The notes below the pieces were generated by a model. The model was not told the origin of the DNA, made no database searches, and saw only the letters and a list, made by a program, of their open reading frames with translations. A DNA stretch of 64,000 nucleotides from Luteibacter yeojuensis (GTDB lineage: Bacteria > Pseudomonadota > Gammaproteobacteria > Xanthomonadales > Rhodanobacteraceae), in NCBI RefSeq assembly GCF_011742875.1, contig NZ_JAAQTL010000001.1:992001-1056000 (forward strand). The letters run 5' to 3'. Below are positions 53,426 to 63,537 of this stretch, piece after piece. Positions within the stretch are counted from its first letter, which is position 1. Every line of letters starts with the position of its first letter. The position numbers and the translations under genes were made by a program.

Positions 53426-55584
53426 GCCTCCCTCAGGTCGTCGGGCGATATGGGAAGCGTGCGGAAGCGCTTGCCCGTCGCGGCGAAGATCGCGTTGGCC
53501 ACGGCGGCGATCGCCACCGAGGTGCCCGGCTCGCCGACGCCACCGGGATCCGCCTTGCTGGGCACGATGTGCACTTCCACTTCCGGTGCCTCGACCATCC
53601 GCAGCACGGGATAGGTATCGAAATTGCCCTGCTCCACCCGCCCGTTCGCAACGGTGATGCGGCCATAGCCAACGGCGGTGATGCCGAACATGGCGCCGCC
53701 TTCGATCTGCGCCCTGACCACGTCGGGATTGACCACGATGCCGGTGTCGACCGCGCAGACGATGCGCTCCACGCGATACATGCCGGACGGCTCGACACTC
53801 ACCTCGGCCACCATGGCCACATGACTGCCGAACGCCGGGCACAGCGCGACGCCGCGGCCCCGCCCCTTCGGCAACGGGTCCTTCCACCCGGACTTCTCCG
53901 CCACCAGCTCCAGCACGGCGCGATCCCGCGGCGCGCCTTTCATCATCGCCCTGCGATAGTCCACAGGATCGGCGCCCGCGCGATGCGCCAGCTCGTCGAT
54001 CACCGACTCCGTGATGACCACGTTGCGCGTGGGTCCGACACCGCGCCAGTTGCCCGTGTTGAGTCCACGCGGCGCCTCGTGACGGATGAAATCGACGCGC
54101 ACGTTCGGAATGTCATATGGACCGCCGGCCACGTCGACCGCGTCGAGGTCCACGCCGTCCTTCTGGTAGATGGGCAGGAAGCGCGCCATGATGTTCGGCG
54201 CCGCCAACCGGTGGCGCCAGCTGGTCGGCCGGCCCTTCCCGTCGACGGCCACCGTGACCCGGCTATGGTTGTGGAAGCGGTAGTAGTCCTGCCGCATGTC
54301 TTCCTCGCGGCTCCACGTGATCTTGACCGGCCCGTCGATCTGCTTCGCGAGGCGCACCGCCTGGCCGACGTAGTCGGCTTCCAGCCGGCGGCCGAAGCCG
54401 CCGCCGAGGAAGAGGTTGTGCACCGTCACGCTTTCCAGCGGCAGCCCGGCCGCCGCGGCGGCCGCTTTCTGGGCACGCGCCACCACCTGGCTGCCTACCC
54501 AGACTTCGCAGCGATCCGCCTGGCAATGCACCGTGCAGCTCAGCGGCTCCATCGCGGCGTGCGCGAGCATCGGCAGCCGGAACACCTCGTCGTACATGCC
54601 CGCGGCCTGCCGCTCCGCCGCCTCGACATCCCCTTTGCGCAGCGCGGGCAGGCCTTCCTCTGCGAGCGCGCGATCGGCGGCGGCGACCATGTCGGCCGTG
54701 GACAGGTGGGCGTTGGCGCCTTCGTCCCATTCGATGCGTACCGCGGCCAGTCCCTTCCTCGCCGCCCATGTGTTGTCGCCGACGACGGCCACGGCGTCGT
54801 CGCTGTGCACGACCTTCCACACGCCGCGGATCGTCATCGCTTCCGCGGGGTCGACCGAGACGACCCGGCCGCCCAGCACGGGAGACGCCATCACCATCGC
54901 GTAGCGCACGCCCTCCGGGCGCGCGTCGATGCCGAAAATGGCGCTGCCGTCGATCTTCGCGGGCGTGTCCACCCGCTTCTGCGGCTGGCCGATCAGCCGA
55001 TAGTCGGAAAGCTTCTTCGGGCGCGGCGACTTCGGCAGGGGCATCCCGGCCGCTTCGGTCGCCAGCTCGCCATACCCGAGTCTGCGCTTCGTTCCCGCAT
55101 GGATCACGCGTCCGTCGCGCGTTTGGCATGCCGACGGACGCACCTGCCAGCGTTCGGCCGCGGCGGCGATCAACATCGTGCGCGCCGCGGCGCCGACCGC
55201 GCGCAAGGTGATCCAGGAACCCCGCAGCGACGCCGAGCCTCCGGTGATCTGTTCCATGAAGATGGGGCTGCCGTAGCGGGCATCGCTGGGCGGTGCCTGT
55301 TCGACCGTGACGTCGTCCATGGAGACGTCCAGTTCGTCGGCGAGGATCTGCGCCTGCGAGGTGAGCGCGCCCTGTCCCATCTCGACATACGGAACGATGA
55401 AGGTCACCCGGCCATCGGTGCCGATGCGAATGAAGGCGTCCGGCGGGGGCACGGGCGCATCGGCCGCCAGGGAGGTCTCGACCAGGGGAAAACCGATGAG
55501 CAAGCCGCCGCCGATGGCCACCGACGCGCAAAGGAAGCGCCGGCGCGACGGGTTGCCGGGAGGATCGCGAAGGGCGGCGCTCAC
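53422..55584 (-). CDS. Molybdopterin-binding subunit of an isoquinoline-1-oxidoreductase-like aldehyde/xanthine-family enzyme
   Basis: A 720-residue protein with a GTG start that overlaps the previous stop (GTGA). A Tat-like signal ([17 protein letters not shown]) precedes the mature enzyme. Motifs include '[20 protein letters not shown]', '[20 protein letters not shown]' and the C-terminal '[19 protein letters not shown]', whose Glu matches the catalytic one. Members oxidise N-heterocycles or aldehydes. The longer frame to 55989 is the out-of-frame reading of the iron-sulphur gene. Confidence 0.88.
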   Translation of the reverse strand: MSAALRDPPGNPSRRRFLCASVAIGGGLLIGFPLVETSLAADAPVPPPDAFIRIGTDGRVTFIVPYVEMGQGALTSQAQILADELDVSMDDVTVEQAPPSDARYGSPIFMEQITGGSASLRGSWITLRAVGAAARTMLIAAAAERWQVRPSACQTRDGRVIHAGTKRRLGYGELATEAAGMPLPKSPRPKKLSDYRLIGQPQKRVDTPAKIDGSAIFGIDARPEGVRYAMVMASPVLGGRVVSVDPAEAMTIRGVWKVVHSDDAVAVVGDNTWAARKGLAAVRIEWDEGANAHLSTADMVAAADRALAEEGLPALRKGDVEAAERQAAGMYDEVFRLPMLAHAAMEPLSCTVHCQADRCEVWVGSQVVARAQKAAAAAAGLPLESVTVHNLFLGGGFGRRLEADYVGQAVRLAKQIDGPVKITWSREEDMRQDYYRFHNHSRVTVAVDGKGRPTSWRHRLAAPNIMARFLPIYQKDGVDLDAVDVAGGPYDIPNVRVDFIRHEAPRGLNTGNWRGVGPTRNVVITESVIDELAHRAGADPVDYRRAMMKGAPRDRAVLELVAEKSGWKDPLPKGRGRGVALCPAFGSHVAMVAEVSVEPSGMYRVERIVCAVDTGIVVNPDVVRAQIEGGAMFGITAVGYGRITVANGRVEQGNFDTYPVLRMVEAPEVEVHIVPSKADPGGVGEPGTSVAIAAVANAIFAATGKRFRTLPISPDDLREA

Positions 55585-56057
55585 GACGCGCCGCCTTCGG
55601 CCAGGAAGCCCGCCGCCATGACGATGCCGGCACGAATGCGCTTGTACGTGCCGCAGCGACAGATGTTCCCGGACATGCCGGCATCGATATCGGCCCGCGT
55701 GGGATGGGGGTTGGCCGCGAGCAGCGCGGCGGCCGACATGAGCTGGCCCGACTGGCAGTAACCGCACTGCACCACGTCCAGTTCGCGCCACGCCCGTTGC
55801 AATGCCCGCCCGACCGGCCCTTCGTGCAGGGCTTCGATCGTGGTGACCGCGGCGCTGCCGACGCTGGCGACAGGCATGACGCAGGATCGCCTCGCATGGC
55901 CGTCGACATGGACGGTGCACGCGCCGCACAGGGCGACGCCGCATCCGAACTTCGTTCCCGTCAGTCCGCAGACATCGCGGAGGACCCATAGCAGCGGCGT
56001 GTCGCTCTCGACGTCGACCTCCCGCACCTCGCCATTGACCTGGATCGCGTAAGCCAC
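55581..56057 (-). CDS. [2Fe-2S] subunit of the molybdenum hydroxylase (IorA-like)
   Basis: A 158-residue protein using GTG with GAGGA upstream. Plant-ferredoxin-type Cys39, 44, 47 and 59 ('[20 protein letters not shown]'), then a second cluster with '[20 protein letters not shown]' and '[15 protein letters not shown]'. It carries electrons from the MoCo subunit to the cytochrome. First gene of the operon; without a signal peptide it would be exported piggy-back with the Tat-signal subunit. Confidence 0.93.
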   Translation of the reverse strand: MAYAIQVNGEVREVDVESDTPLLWVLRDVCGLTGTKFGCGVALCGACTVHVDGHARRSCVMPVASVGSAAVTTIEALHEGPVGRALQRAWRELDVVQCGYCQSGQLMSAAALLAANPHPTRADIDAGMSGNICRCGTYKRIRAGIVMAAGFLAEGGAS

Positions 56058-56086
56058 GTTACCGTCCTCGCCGTCGCCCGCCCGGG

Positions 56087-57517
56087 TCACGACGCTCGCA
56101 TAATATTGCGAACCGGACTTGGCGAAACCTGCGATGGCTTGACCGTCCTTGTGGCGGCTATGGTCGCCTTGATGAGCGCGAGATCGTCCTCGATACCGTA
56201 GTCCGGCGGCGCCGAGTAGCCGAAGCGCACGATCACCAGTTTTTCGGATGGAACGACGTAGATGCGCTGGCCCATGGTGCCGCTCGCATAGAAGCCGTCC
56301 TTGGGGAAACCGGCCTCGACGCGCCATCTTGCCGGCTTGCTGGGGCCGTCGTTGGTCCAGAAGCCCGCGCCGTAAGGACTACCGCCCACGGTCGAGCGGC
56401 GCGACCAGTCCACCCAGCCCTCGGGAAGCAGGCGCTGCCCGTCGGGAGCGATGCCGTCGCGCAGATAGAGCATGCCGAAGCGGGCGTAGTCGCGCGCGGT
56501 GGTGTAGACGTACGTGGAACCGACGAACGTGCCCTGCCCGTCGAATTCCATGGTGACGTCGCCCATGCCGAGGCGGTCGAACACCTCGCGGCGGGCGAAG
56601 GCACGCAGGCCGGCCGGGCCGCCGCCGACCTTCTCGCCGACAAGCCGCGACAACAGCACGGTGTCCGCCGAGGTGTATTCGAAGGTCCGACCCGGCGCTT
56701 CCTTCGCGGGCTGCCGTGCGGCGAACCCGGCCATGTCGGCGTGGAAGAACTCCATCCGCGCGACGGGGCTGAACGCCGACTCCGCCTCCTCGGCATCGAG
56801 GCCGCTGCTCATGCGCATCAGGTTTTCCACGGTGATGGCGCGCCGGGGGTCGTCCGCCGCCTGCCATTCGGGAGCGCCCAGCGGCTGGTCGACGCGAATC
56901 CTGCCCTCGCGCGACAGGACGCCCAGGAACGCGTTGGTGAACGACTTGGCGACGGAGAAGCTGAGCAGCGGCGTGTGCAGGTCGAAGCCAGGGGCGTAAC
57001 GTTCGGCGATGACGTGGCCGTCCTTCACGATCACCACGGCCTTCACGTGCTTGACGGGCTGGTCCGGCGACTCGGTGAACACGCGATCGATCGCGGCCGC
57101 GATGGCCGGCTGCGCGGCGGTCACGGCGCCCGCCGGGGCGAACCCGTCGTTCGCCTGCGGATGCGTCGCGGTATCCGCCACCAGTGGCCGCGTGCCCGGC
57201 AACGACAATCGGCATCCGTATCCGGGTGTGAAGTCCGCATGGGCAAGCGCGGTGAACGGCCCCGACGACACGTCGACGCTGTGCGTCGCCCGATCCACGT
57301 GTACCTCGAACAGGCGGCTGAAGCCGCCAAGCACCGGCGCGACAAGTTGGTCGTAGGTCTGCTTCGGATCCTGGCCGCTGATGAAGGTCATGGAACAGAC
57401 GTGGTGGGCCGCGACGCCGGCGGCGATGCGCATCACCTGGCCGGGGCGCACGATATGCCAGGCGGTCGCACTCAGTGCGAGGGCGACGCCGGCGGCGATA
57501 TAGATCTTCTTTGCCAT
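56087..57517 (-). CDS. Exported serine hydrolase, class C beta-lactamase-like
   Basis: A 476-residue protein with an N-terminal hydrophobic segment ([20 protein letters not shown]). The beta-lactamase/esterase fold has SVAK (Ser188-Lys191) and YTS (Tyr281). The final conserved triad is not clearly KTG; an ASGTMGQ takes its place. It could be an esterase or D-amino-peptidase. It lies downstream of the second LytS/LytTR pair, with a 73-base gap. Confidence 0.85.
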   Translation of the reverse strand: MAKKIYIAAGVALALSATAWHIVRPGQVMRIAAGVAAHHVCSMTFISGQDPKQTYDQLVAPVLGGFSRLFEVHVDRATHSVDVSSGPFTALAHADFTPGYGCRLSLPGTRPLVADTATHPQANDGFAPAGAVTAAQPAIAAAIDRVFTESPDQPVKHVKAVVIVKDGHVIAERYAPGFDLHTPLLSFSVAKSFTNAFLGVLSREGRIRVDQPLGAPEWQAADDPRRAITVENLMRMSSGLDAEEAESAFSPVARMEFFHADMAGFAARQPAKEAPGRTFEYTSADTVLLSRLVGEKVGGGPAGLRAFARREVFDRLGMGDVTMEFDGQGTFVGSTYVYTTARDYARFGMLYLRDGIAPDGQRLLPEGWVDWSRRSTVGGSPYGAGFWTNDGPSKPARWRVEAGFPKDGFYASGTMGQRIYVVPSEKLVIVRFGYSAPPDYGIEDDLALIKATIAATRTVKPSQVSPSPVRNIMRAS

Positions 57518-57590
57518 GGGATCCTCCTGTAGGTGGGAGGAGTCTGGCGAGCCGACCCGCCTCGCGGGGCGCGGCCAGGGACGAAGGCCC

Positions 57591-58352
57591 CTATCGCGGG
57601 GACGAAAGACCCGGCGGCATGTTGTCCAGGTAGCGGCGGGTCCAGGTCACGCGGCCGCCGTCGACCAGGAGCAGGCGCTGCTCGCCGTCTGGCCACGGCT
57701 GTACCTGACGGATGGCGTCCAGGCGCACGATCGTGGAGCGGTTGACGCGCACGAAAGCGGAGGGATTGAGCCGTCCCTGCATGCTGTCCAGTGTGCCGCG
57801 CAACCGATGCGCCTCGCCATCGACGAACACCTCAAGGTAGTTGCGGCTCGCGGCGATGCGGTCGATGCGCTCCACGCGCACCAGCTCCGCGGCGTCGCCG
57901 CTGGGAAGGAGGATGCGGTCCAGGTAGCGCACGGGAACCGGCGCACCGTCCAGCAATCCGTCGACCCGGCCGGCGATGTCCAGCGCCGGTTTCACCTTGC
58001 CGAGCAGACGCTCCACCGCCCGGGCGAAACGCTCCGGGCCCACGGGCTTGAGCAGGTAGTCGAAGGCATGCACCTCGAAGGCACGCACCGCGTGCTCGTC
58101 GTGCGCGGTGACGAAGACGATCTCCGCCGGCAACGGGTCGCCCAGCGCCTGCAGCACGGCGAACCCGTCCATCCCGGGCATGGTGATGTCGAGGAAGACC
58201 ACGTCGGGACGCTCGCACCGGATGAGCCTTACCGCCGAGGGACCGTCCGATGCCTCGCCCACCCAGAGCATGCCGTCATGGGACGCCAGATACCGGCGCA
58301 GCTTGGCTCGCGCGGGCGCCTCGTCGTCGATCACGACGGCGCGCAGGGTCAT
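57591..58352 (-). CDS. LytTR-family response regulator (second pair)
   Basis: A 253-residue regulator (start MTLRAVVIDDEAPARAKLRR; Asp in 'VVFLDITMPGMDG') with the LytTR domain 'DRIAASRNYLEVFVDGEAHR' and 'SAFVRVNRSTIVRLDAIRQV'. ATGA overlap with the kinase. The serine hydrolase gene follows in the same direction and might be a target. Confidence 0.92.
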   Translation of the reverse strand: MTLRAVVIDDEAPARAKLRRYLASHDGMLWVGEASDGPSAVRLIRCERPDVVFLDITMPGMDGFAVLQALGDPLPAEIVFVTAHDEHAVRAFEVHAFDYLLKPVGPERFARAVERLLGKVKPALDIAGRVDGLLDGAPVPVRYLDRILLPSGDAAELVRVERIDRIAASRNYLEVFVDGEAHRLRGTLDSMQGRLNPSAFVRVNRSTIVRLDAIRQVQPWPDGEQRLLLVDGGRVTWTRRYLDNMPPGLSSPR

Positions 58353-59425
58353 GCGGCCCACCGCCGGGCGGGAAGCCACACGGTGACGACGCTGCCGCCT
58401 TCCTCGACCGGGTCCAGCCGGACACCGGCATCGTCGCCATAGAGATGCCGCAGGCGCGCGCCCACGTTGCCGAGGCCGATGCCATGGCCGCCGTGCGTGC
58501 CGCGGCCGCCGCCATAATCGCGGACCCTCACGGTGAGCTGCCCTGCCTGGCGCGACGCCTCGATGCGAACGCGCCGCTCGGTGCCCGTGCCGCCGTGTTC
58601 GATGGCGTTTTCCACCAGAGGCTGGAGCAGCAGGAACGGAATGCGCAGTTCGTCCAGCGAAGAATCGTTATCCACCTGCGCATCCAGGCCTTCGCCGAAG
58701 CGCACGCGCTGGATGTCCATGTACAACGCGACGAGCCGCCACTCCTCCGCCAGCCGGTGCTCCTGCGCGGTGGCCGAAAGCGTGGCCCGCAGCAGTTCGC
58801 CGATGCGCGAGAGCATCTCGTCCGCCACCCGCGGCTTCTCGTACATGAGTTCGGACACCGCATTGAGGGTGTTGAAGAGGAAGTGGGGATTGAGCTGCAG
58901 GCGCAGCGCCTCGAGCCGCGCTTCCGAGAGCGCCGATTCCAGCTGGGCCGCCTGCAGTTCGCGCGCCTGTCCTTCGCGATAGCGGTCGAACAGCCACAGG
59001 CCACTGACGATGACGGCGTAGAAGAACAGTTGCGTCGGCACCTCCATGAGGTAGCGCCACACCATGAGGCCATACGCGAAGCCGGGCATGCCCATGGCGC
59101 CGAACACGATCTGGCGCAACAGGATCATGAAGGTGGTCTGGACAAGGGACAGGGCCACGAAGAGCGCGGCGTGGTTGTACCAGGTCCAGCGCACGCGGCG
59201 GAGTACGAGGAAGAGCACCGGCAGCAAGGCGCCGAAACTCAACGAGCCCGTCAGCTCTTCGACCAGTTTCGGCAGGAACGGCGAAGGCAGCCGGTTGGCG
59301 ACGTCGACGAGGTAGCGGTTGGTCGCCCGCAGGAAACCCAGCGCGACGACCAGCAACAAGCCGAGCCCGATGGCGCGACGGCGCCATCGGGCTCGCTTCG
59401 AGACGTTCGAGTTGGCGCAGTCCAT
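58349..59425 (-). CDS. LytS-type sensor histidine kinase (second pair)
   Basis: A 358-residue kinase with about four to five membrane helices, the H-box 'EALRLQLNPHFLFNTLNAVS' and the ATP lid 'LQPLVENAIEHGGTGTERRV'. Related to the pair at 48754 but distinct in its membrane part, so a different stimulus is likely. Confidence 0.92.
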   Translation of the reverse strand: MDCANSNVSKRARWRRRAIGLGLLLVVALGFLRATNRYLVDVANRLPSPFLPKLVEELTGSLSFGALLPVLFLVLRRVRWTWYNHAALFVALSLVQTTFMILLRQIVFGAMGMPGFAYGLMVWRYLMEVPTQLFFYAVIVSGLWLFDRYREGQARELQAAQLESALSEARLEALRLQLNPHFLFNTLNAVSELMYEKPRVADEMLSRIGELLRATLSATAQEHRLAEEWRLVALYMDIQRVRFGEGLDAQVDNDSSLDELRIPFLLLQPLVENAIEHGGTGTERRVRIEASRQAGQLTVRVRDYGGGRGTHGGHGIGLGNVGARLRHLYGDDAGVRLDPVEEGGSVVTVWLPARRWAA

Positions 59426-59490
59426 GTCGTCCCCCCGGACGATACATTCCCCCGCCGGCTCTTATACCAGAGCCGGCGGGGTGGCATGGA

Positions 59491-59994
59491 TCAGGCGGCC
59501 CTGCGCGGCAACACCCAGTCGGGGCGGATGAAGTGGCAGGTGTAACCGTTGGGGTACTTTTCCAGGTAATCCTGGTGCTCCGGCTCCGCCTCCCAGAACG
59601 GGCCCGCAGGGGAGATCTCGGTCACCGCCTTGCCCGGCCAGAGGCCCGACGCGTTCACGTCGGCCAACGTGTCCTCGGCCACGGCCTTCTGCTCGGCGTC
59701 GAGGTAGAAGATGGCCGAACGGTAACTGGTACCCACGTCGTTGCCCTGCCGGTTCAGCGTGGTCGGATCGTGGATCTGGAAGAAGAACTCGAGCACCTTT
59801 CGGTAGCTGAGCTTCGCCGGATCGAACTCGATCTCGATGGCCTCGGCATGGGTGCCGTGATTGCGGTAGGTCGCGTTCGGGACGTCGCCGCCCGTATAAC
59901 CCACGCGGGTGGTTATCACGCCCGGCTGCTTGCGGATCAGGTCCTGCATGCCCCAGAAACAACCGCCGGCGAGGATGGCGCGGGACGTGCTCAT
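59491..59994 (-). CDS. msrA: Peptide methionine-(S)-sulfoxide reductase
   Basis: A 167-residue MsrA with the catalytic GGCFWG (Cys12) and '[20 protein letters not shown]' and '[20 protein letters not shown]'. The start [15 protein letters not shown] overlaps the msrB stop (ATGA). Repairs oxidised methionine; cytoplasmic since no signal peptide is present. Only one Cys besides the catalytic one lies near the C-terminus (YTCHF), so recycling may follow a non-classical route. Confidence 0.95.
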   Translation of the reverse strand: MSTSRAILAGGCFWGMQDLIRKQPGVITTRVGYTGGDVPNATYRNHGTHAEAIEIEFDPAKLSYRKVLEFFFQIHDPTTLNRQGNDVGTSYRSAIFYLDAEQKAVAEDTLADVNASGLWPGKAVTEISPAGPFWEAEPEHQDYLEKYPNGYTCHFIRPDWVLPRRAA

Positions 59995-60452
59995 GCCGCA
60001 CCTCCCTTCGCGTCGGCGAACAGGCTCGCATACTGGCCGTAGCCTTCCTTTTCCAGGTCGGCGACGGGAATGAAGCGCAGGGATGCCGAGTTGATGCAAT
60101 AGCGCAGGCCGCCGCGATCGCGCGGTCCGTCCGGGAAGACATGCCCGAGGTGGCTGTCGCCATGGGTCGAGCGGACCTCGGTGCGGATCATCCCGTGGCT
60201 ACCGTCGTGCTTTTCCTGCACGTGCGAGGTTTCCAGCGGCGTCGTGAAGCTCGGCCAGCCGCAGCCGCTGTCGAACTTGTCCAGCGAGGAGAACAGCGGT
60301 TCGCCGGACACGATGTCGACGTAGATGCCGGGTTCGTGGCTGTTGTGGAACGCGTTGTGGAACGGTCGCTCGGTCCCGCTCTCCTGGGTCACCCGGAACT
60401 GCTCCGGGGTGAGCTTGGCGAGGGCTTCGGGTGTCTTGCGGTAGTCGGACAT
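59991..60452 (-). CDS. msrB: Peptide methionine-(R)-sulfoxide reductase
   Basis: A 153-residue MsrB with '[20 protein letters not shown]' (Cys64), '[20 protein letters not shown]' and the catalytic '[13 protein letters not shown]' (Cys119). The two CxxC zinc motifs of E. coli MsrB are absent, so this is the zinc-free form, probably with Cys64 as resolving residue. AGGAGG lies just upstream. Co-translated with msrA. Confidence 0.95.
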   Translation of the reverse strand: MSDYRKTPEALAKLTPEQFRVTQESGTERPFHNAFHNSHEPGIYVDIVSGEPLFSSLDKFDSGCGWPSFTTPLETSHVQEKHDGSHGMIRTEVRSTHGDSHLGHVFPDGPRDRGGLRYCINSASLRFIPVADLEKEGYGQYASLFADAKGGAA

Positions 60453-60538
60453 GGGGGAGCCTCCTGATGGAACTCCCTCTATAATGCGGTCTTCGCGCGG
60501 CGATACAACGCCCCCAAGGACACCCGAAAGAGGGTATT

Positions 60539-62044
60539 TCAGGCCCAGGCCGCGACGTCCTCCACCCAGCGATGCCCGGAACGGCGCAGCAGCTCGCGCG
60601 CGGATTCGGGGCCCCAGGTGCCGGCTTCGTACGCGTCGGGGCCGTCCGCGGCGTTCCGCCAGCCCTCGAGGATCGGCGTCACCCATTCCCATGCCGCTTC
60701 GGTTTCGTCCTTGCGGACGAAGAGCGCAGGGCTGCCCTTCACGGCATCCAGCATCAGGCCTTCGTACGAGTCCCGGTAGCGGATCCGCTCCGGCTGTCCC
60801 AACGGCGACAGCGCATCCACCTCGTCCAGGCCGAACCCGTTGCCCGGATGCTTCACGAACAGCGGCAAGGTCACGCTCTCGTTCGGCTGCACGCGAATCA
60901 CCAGCCGGCTACCCGGCCGGGCCTCCCCGAACAGGCCCGGCTCGCCCGCGCGGAACTGCACGACGACCTCGGTGAGCTTCTCCGGCATCCGCTTGCCGGA
61001 GCGGAGGTAGAACGGCACGCCCCGCCAGCGGGCATTGTCGATCTCGGCCTTCAGCGCGACGAAGGTCTCCGTGTTGCTGGGCGCCTCGCCCGGCAGTTCC
61101 TCGCGATAGGCCGGGACCGGCTTGCCGCCCGTGTTGCCCTGGACATACTGCCCGCGGGCGACGTTCTCGCCCAGGTTGCGCGGGTCGAGCGGCTTGAGCG
61201 ACTTCAGCACGCGCACCTTTTCGTCGCGCAGGGCGTCGGCATCGAGCGACGACGGACGTTCCATCGCGACTACCGTCAGCACCTGCAACAGGTGGTTCTG
61301 GATCATGTCGCGCAACGCGCCGGACCCGTCGTAGTAACCGCCGCGGCCCTCGAGACCGACCGTCTCGGCAGCGGTGATCTGCACGTACTCGATCGACTCG
61401 CGGTCCCACATCCGCTCGAGCATGGGGTTGGCGAAGCGCAGCGCGATGATGTTCTGCACGGCCTCTTTGCCCAGGTAATGGTCGATACGGTAGATGCTGT
61501 TTTCCGGGAAGTGCTTCCCTACCCCGTCATTGACCTTGCGCGCCGTCTCCAGGTCGGTCCCGATCGGCTTTTCCAGGACGATGCGCGAACGGTCGGAGCG
61601 CAATCCCTTCTCCGCCACGTTGCGGGCGATGTCCCCGTAGAGGTCGGGCGACGTCGCCAGGTAGAAGACCCGGATCCGTTCGTCGCTCGCGTTGGATGCC
61701 AGCAGCGCCTTCAGGCCATCCCAGTTCCCCGCCGAATCGGCACCGTTGAGGCTCACATAGTGAACGAGGCGCAGGAAGCGGTTCAGCGTGGCATCGATGA
61801 TCTCGTCGGGGCGGAGATGCTGGCGCAAGGCCACCCGTGCGCGCTCGCGGTACGCCTCGTCGTCCAGCGGCGAGCGCGCCGTGCCGACGATTCGCGCGTC
61901 GGCGGGCACCTGCCCTTCCGCGAAGCGGCGGTACAGTGCCGGGAGGAGCTTGCGCATGGTGAGGTCGCCGGTGGCGCCGAAGATGACGTAGTCGAAAGAA
62001 TCGACGGGTTCGAGGGGAATGGCGGAAGCGTTCATGGTGTGCAT
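60539..62044 (-). CDS. zwf: Glucose-6-phosphate 1-dehydrogenase
   Basis: A 501-residue enzyme with the NADP fingerprint '[19 protein letters not shown]', the substrate/catalytic motif RIDHYLGKE and '[20 protein letters not shown]'. It oxidises glucose 6-phosphate in the pentose-phosphate or Entner-Doudoroff route. Two ATGs (62044, 62035) fit equally. No pgl or edd is adjacent, unlike many pseudomonad operons. Confidence 0.97.
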   Translation of the reverse strand: MHTMNASAIPLEPVDSFDYVIFGATGDLTMRKLLPALYRRFAEGQVPADARIVGTARSPLDDEAYRERARVALRQHLRPDEIIDATLNRFLRLVHYVSLNGADSAGNWDGLKALLASNASDERIRVFYLATSPDLYGDIARNVAEKGLRSDRSRIVLEKPIGTDLETARKVNDGVGKHFPENSIYRIDHYLGKEAVQNIIALRFANPMLERMWDRESIEYVQITAAETVGLEGRGGYYDGSGALRDMIQNHLLQVLTVVAMERPSSLDADALRDEKVRVLKSLKPLDPRNLGENVARGQYVQGNTGGKPVPAYREELPGEAPSNTETFVALKAEIDNARWRGVPFYLRSGKRMPEKLTEVVVQFRAGEPGLFGEARPGSRLVIRVQPNESVTLPLFVKHPGNGFGLDEVDALSPLGQPERIRYRDSYEGLMLDAVKGSPALFVRKDETEAAWEWVTPILEGWRNAADGPDAYEAGTWGPESARELLRRSGHRWVEDVAAWA

Positions 62045-62207
62045 GGATGAGGCGCGACGCCGGGCTTTCAAGGGGGCGGCCTGACGAAGGTCGTTGCCTG
62101 CCAGGCATAAGTGTTATGACCGGCGAGGTATGACGCCCGCCATTCCTCCGTCCCCATGGAGACGGACGACGGCCCCATGCCGGGGCCCAACGAAGGAACA
62201 GCGAATC

Positions 62208-62954
62208 ATGAGCAAGCTCAAGAACAAGGTCGCCATCGTCACGGGCGCTTCCAAGGGCATCGGCGCGGGCGTGGCGAAGTCGCTCGCCGCCGAGGGCGCC
62301 GCGGTCGTGGTCAATTACGCGTCGAGCAAGGCCGGTGCCGATAAGGTGGTGGCCGAGATCCAGGCCGCGGGCGGCAAGGCCGTGGCCGTCGGCGGCGACG
62401 TCACGAAGCAGGCCGACGCGGAGAACCTCGTGGCCAGGGCCATCGAGCAGTTCGGCCGCCTCGACATCCTGGTGAACAACTCGGGCGTCTACGAGTTCGC
62501 CTCCATCGAGACCACCACCGAGGCCCAATACCGCCGCATGTTCGACGTCAACGTGCTCGGGACCATCCTGATGAGCCAGGCCGCGTCGAAGCACCTCGGC
62601 CAGGGCGGCAGCATCGTCAACATCGGCTCCGCGGTCACCCGCATCACGCCAGCGGAGAGCGCGGTGTATACCGGCACGAAGGGAGCGGTGGACGCGATCA
62701 CCGGCGTCCTTGCGCGCGAACTCGGGCCACGCGGCATCCGCGTCAACGCCGTGAACCCCGGCATGGTGATCACCGAAGGCGTGCAGGCGGCGGGTTTCGC
62801 GGGTTCCGATTTCGAGACCTGGGCGGCAAGCCAGACGCCGCTCGGCCGCGTGGGACAGGTCGACGACATCGCGCCGATCGTCACCTTCCTTGCGACCGAC
62901 GACGCGCGATGGGTCACGGGCGAACTGATGCTCGCCTCCGGCGGGATGCGCTGA
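62208..62954 (+). CDS. Short-chain dehydrogenase/reductase (FabG-like)
   Basis: A 248-residue classical SDR: TGASKGIG (12-19), NNSG (about 89-92), Ser of 'NIGSAVTRITPAESAVY' and YTGTKGAVD with the catalytic Tyr and Lys, and a C-terminal 'ARWVTGELMLASGGMR'. AAGGAA precedes the ATG. Divergent from zwf. The substrate is unknown; NADPH preference probable. Confidence 0.92.
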   Translation: MSKLKNKVAIVTGASKGIGAGVAKSLAAEGAAVVVNYASSKAGADKVVAEIQAAGGKAVAVGGDVTKQADAENLVARAIEQFGRLDILVNNSGVYEFASIETTTEAQYRRMFDVNVLGTILMSQAASKHLGQGGSIVNIGSAVTRITPAESAVYTGTKGAVDAITGVLARELGPRGIRVNAVNPGMVITEGVQAAGFAGSDFETWAASQTPLGRVGQVDDIAPIVTFLATDDARWVTGELMLASGGMR

Positions 62955-62967
62955 GCGAACCCGCTCC

Positions 62968-63537
62968 TCAGGCTTCGTTCCGGAGGCCGTACAGCTCCGG
63001 ATGAAGGAACGGCGCCATCGCCAGCACCATCGCCTGCGTATACGCGCTTTCGCGCGTGGCGTGGCCGTTGGTGACGAGGCCGATGGCGCCGCCCTGCTGC
63101 TTGATGTTCACGGTGCCGAACAGGCGGTCCATGACGTGACCGAGTTCCTCGCCGTCGAGGAGCGATTCGTAGACCGCCGGTGGCAGCGGCAGCCACGCGC
63201 TGCAACCGATGGACACATCGTCGCCGTTCGCGATGGCGACGTAACCGAAGGTGCCCGGGCCGTCCTCGGTCACGTCGACGCCGCCTTCCAGCGCCACGTA
63301 GAAATCGGCGTCGCCGTTCTGGCGGCAGAAATTCATGCGGTTGACGGCGCCCTCGCGCGTTTCGGCCGCCGTCATGGGCTGGTCAGGCACGCCCGAGGGT
63401 GCGTGCATGCCCTCGCATTCCACCAGGCGGCCGGGAAAGAGCGGTGCCAACGCGTTGCGCACCGCGCCGATCTTGACCGGGTTGCGGGAACCGACGAGGA
63501 CCCGGATGGGCGACGTATCGTTGGGCACCGGCGTCAC
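62968..63537 (-). CDS. yjjX: Non-canonical purine NTP phosphatase (YjjX/PRRC1-like, inosine/xanthosine triphosphatase)
   Basis: A 189-residue protein with the family's 'VLVGSRNPVKIGAVRNALAP', 'CEGMHAPSGVPDQPMTAAET' and 'FYVALEGGVDVTEDGPGTFG'. GTG start overlapping the pgm stop (GTGA). It cleanses the nucleotide pool of ITP and XTP. Confidence 0.9.
   Translation of the reverse strand: MTPVPNDTSPIRVLVGSRNPVKIGAVRNALAPLFPGRLVECEGMHAPSGVPDQPMTAAETREGAVNRMNFCRQNGDADFYVALEGGVDVTEDGPGTFGYVAIANGDDVSIGCSAWLPLPPAVYESLLDGEELGHVMDRLFGTVNIKQQGGAIGLVTNGHATRESAYTQAMVLAMAPFLHPELYGLRNEA

Noticed and set aside
53569..55761. A 730-residue plus-strand open frame opposite the MoCo subunit
   Set aside because: Antisense to a protein with clear family motifs.
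60572..62050. A 492-residue plus-strand open frame opposite zwf
   Set aside because: Antisense to glucose-6-phosphate dehydrogenase, which has its active-site motif intact.
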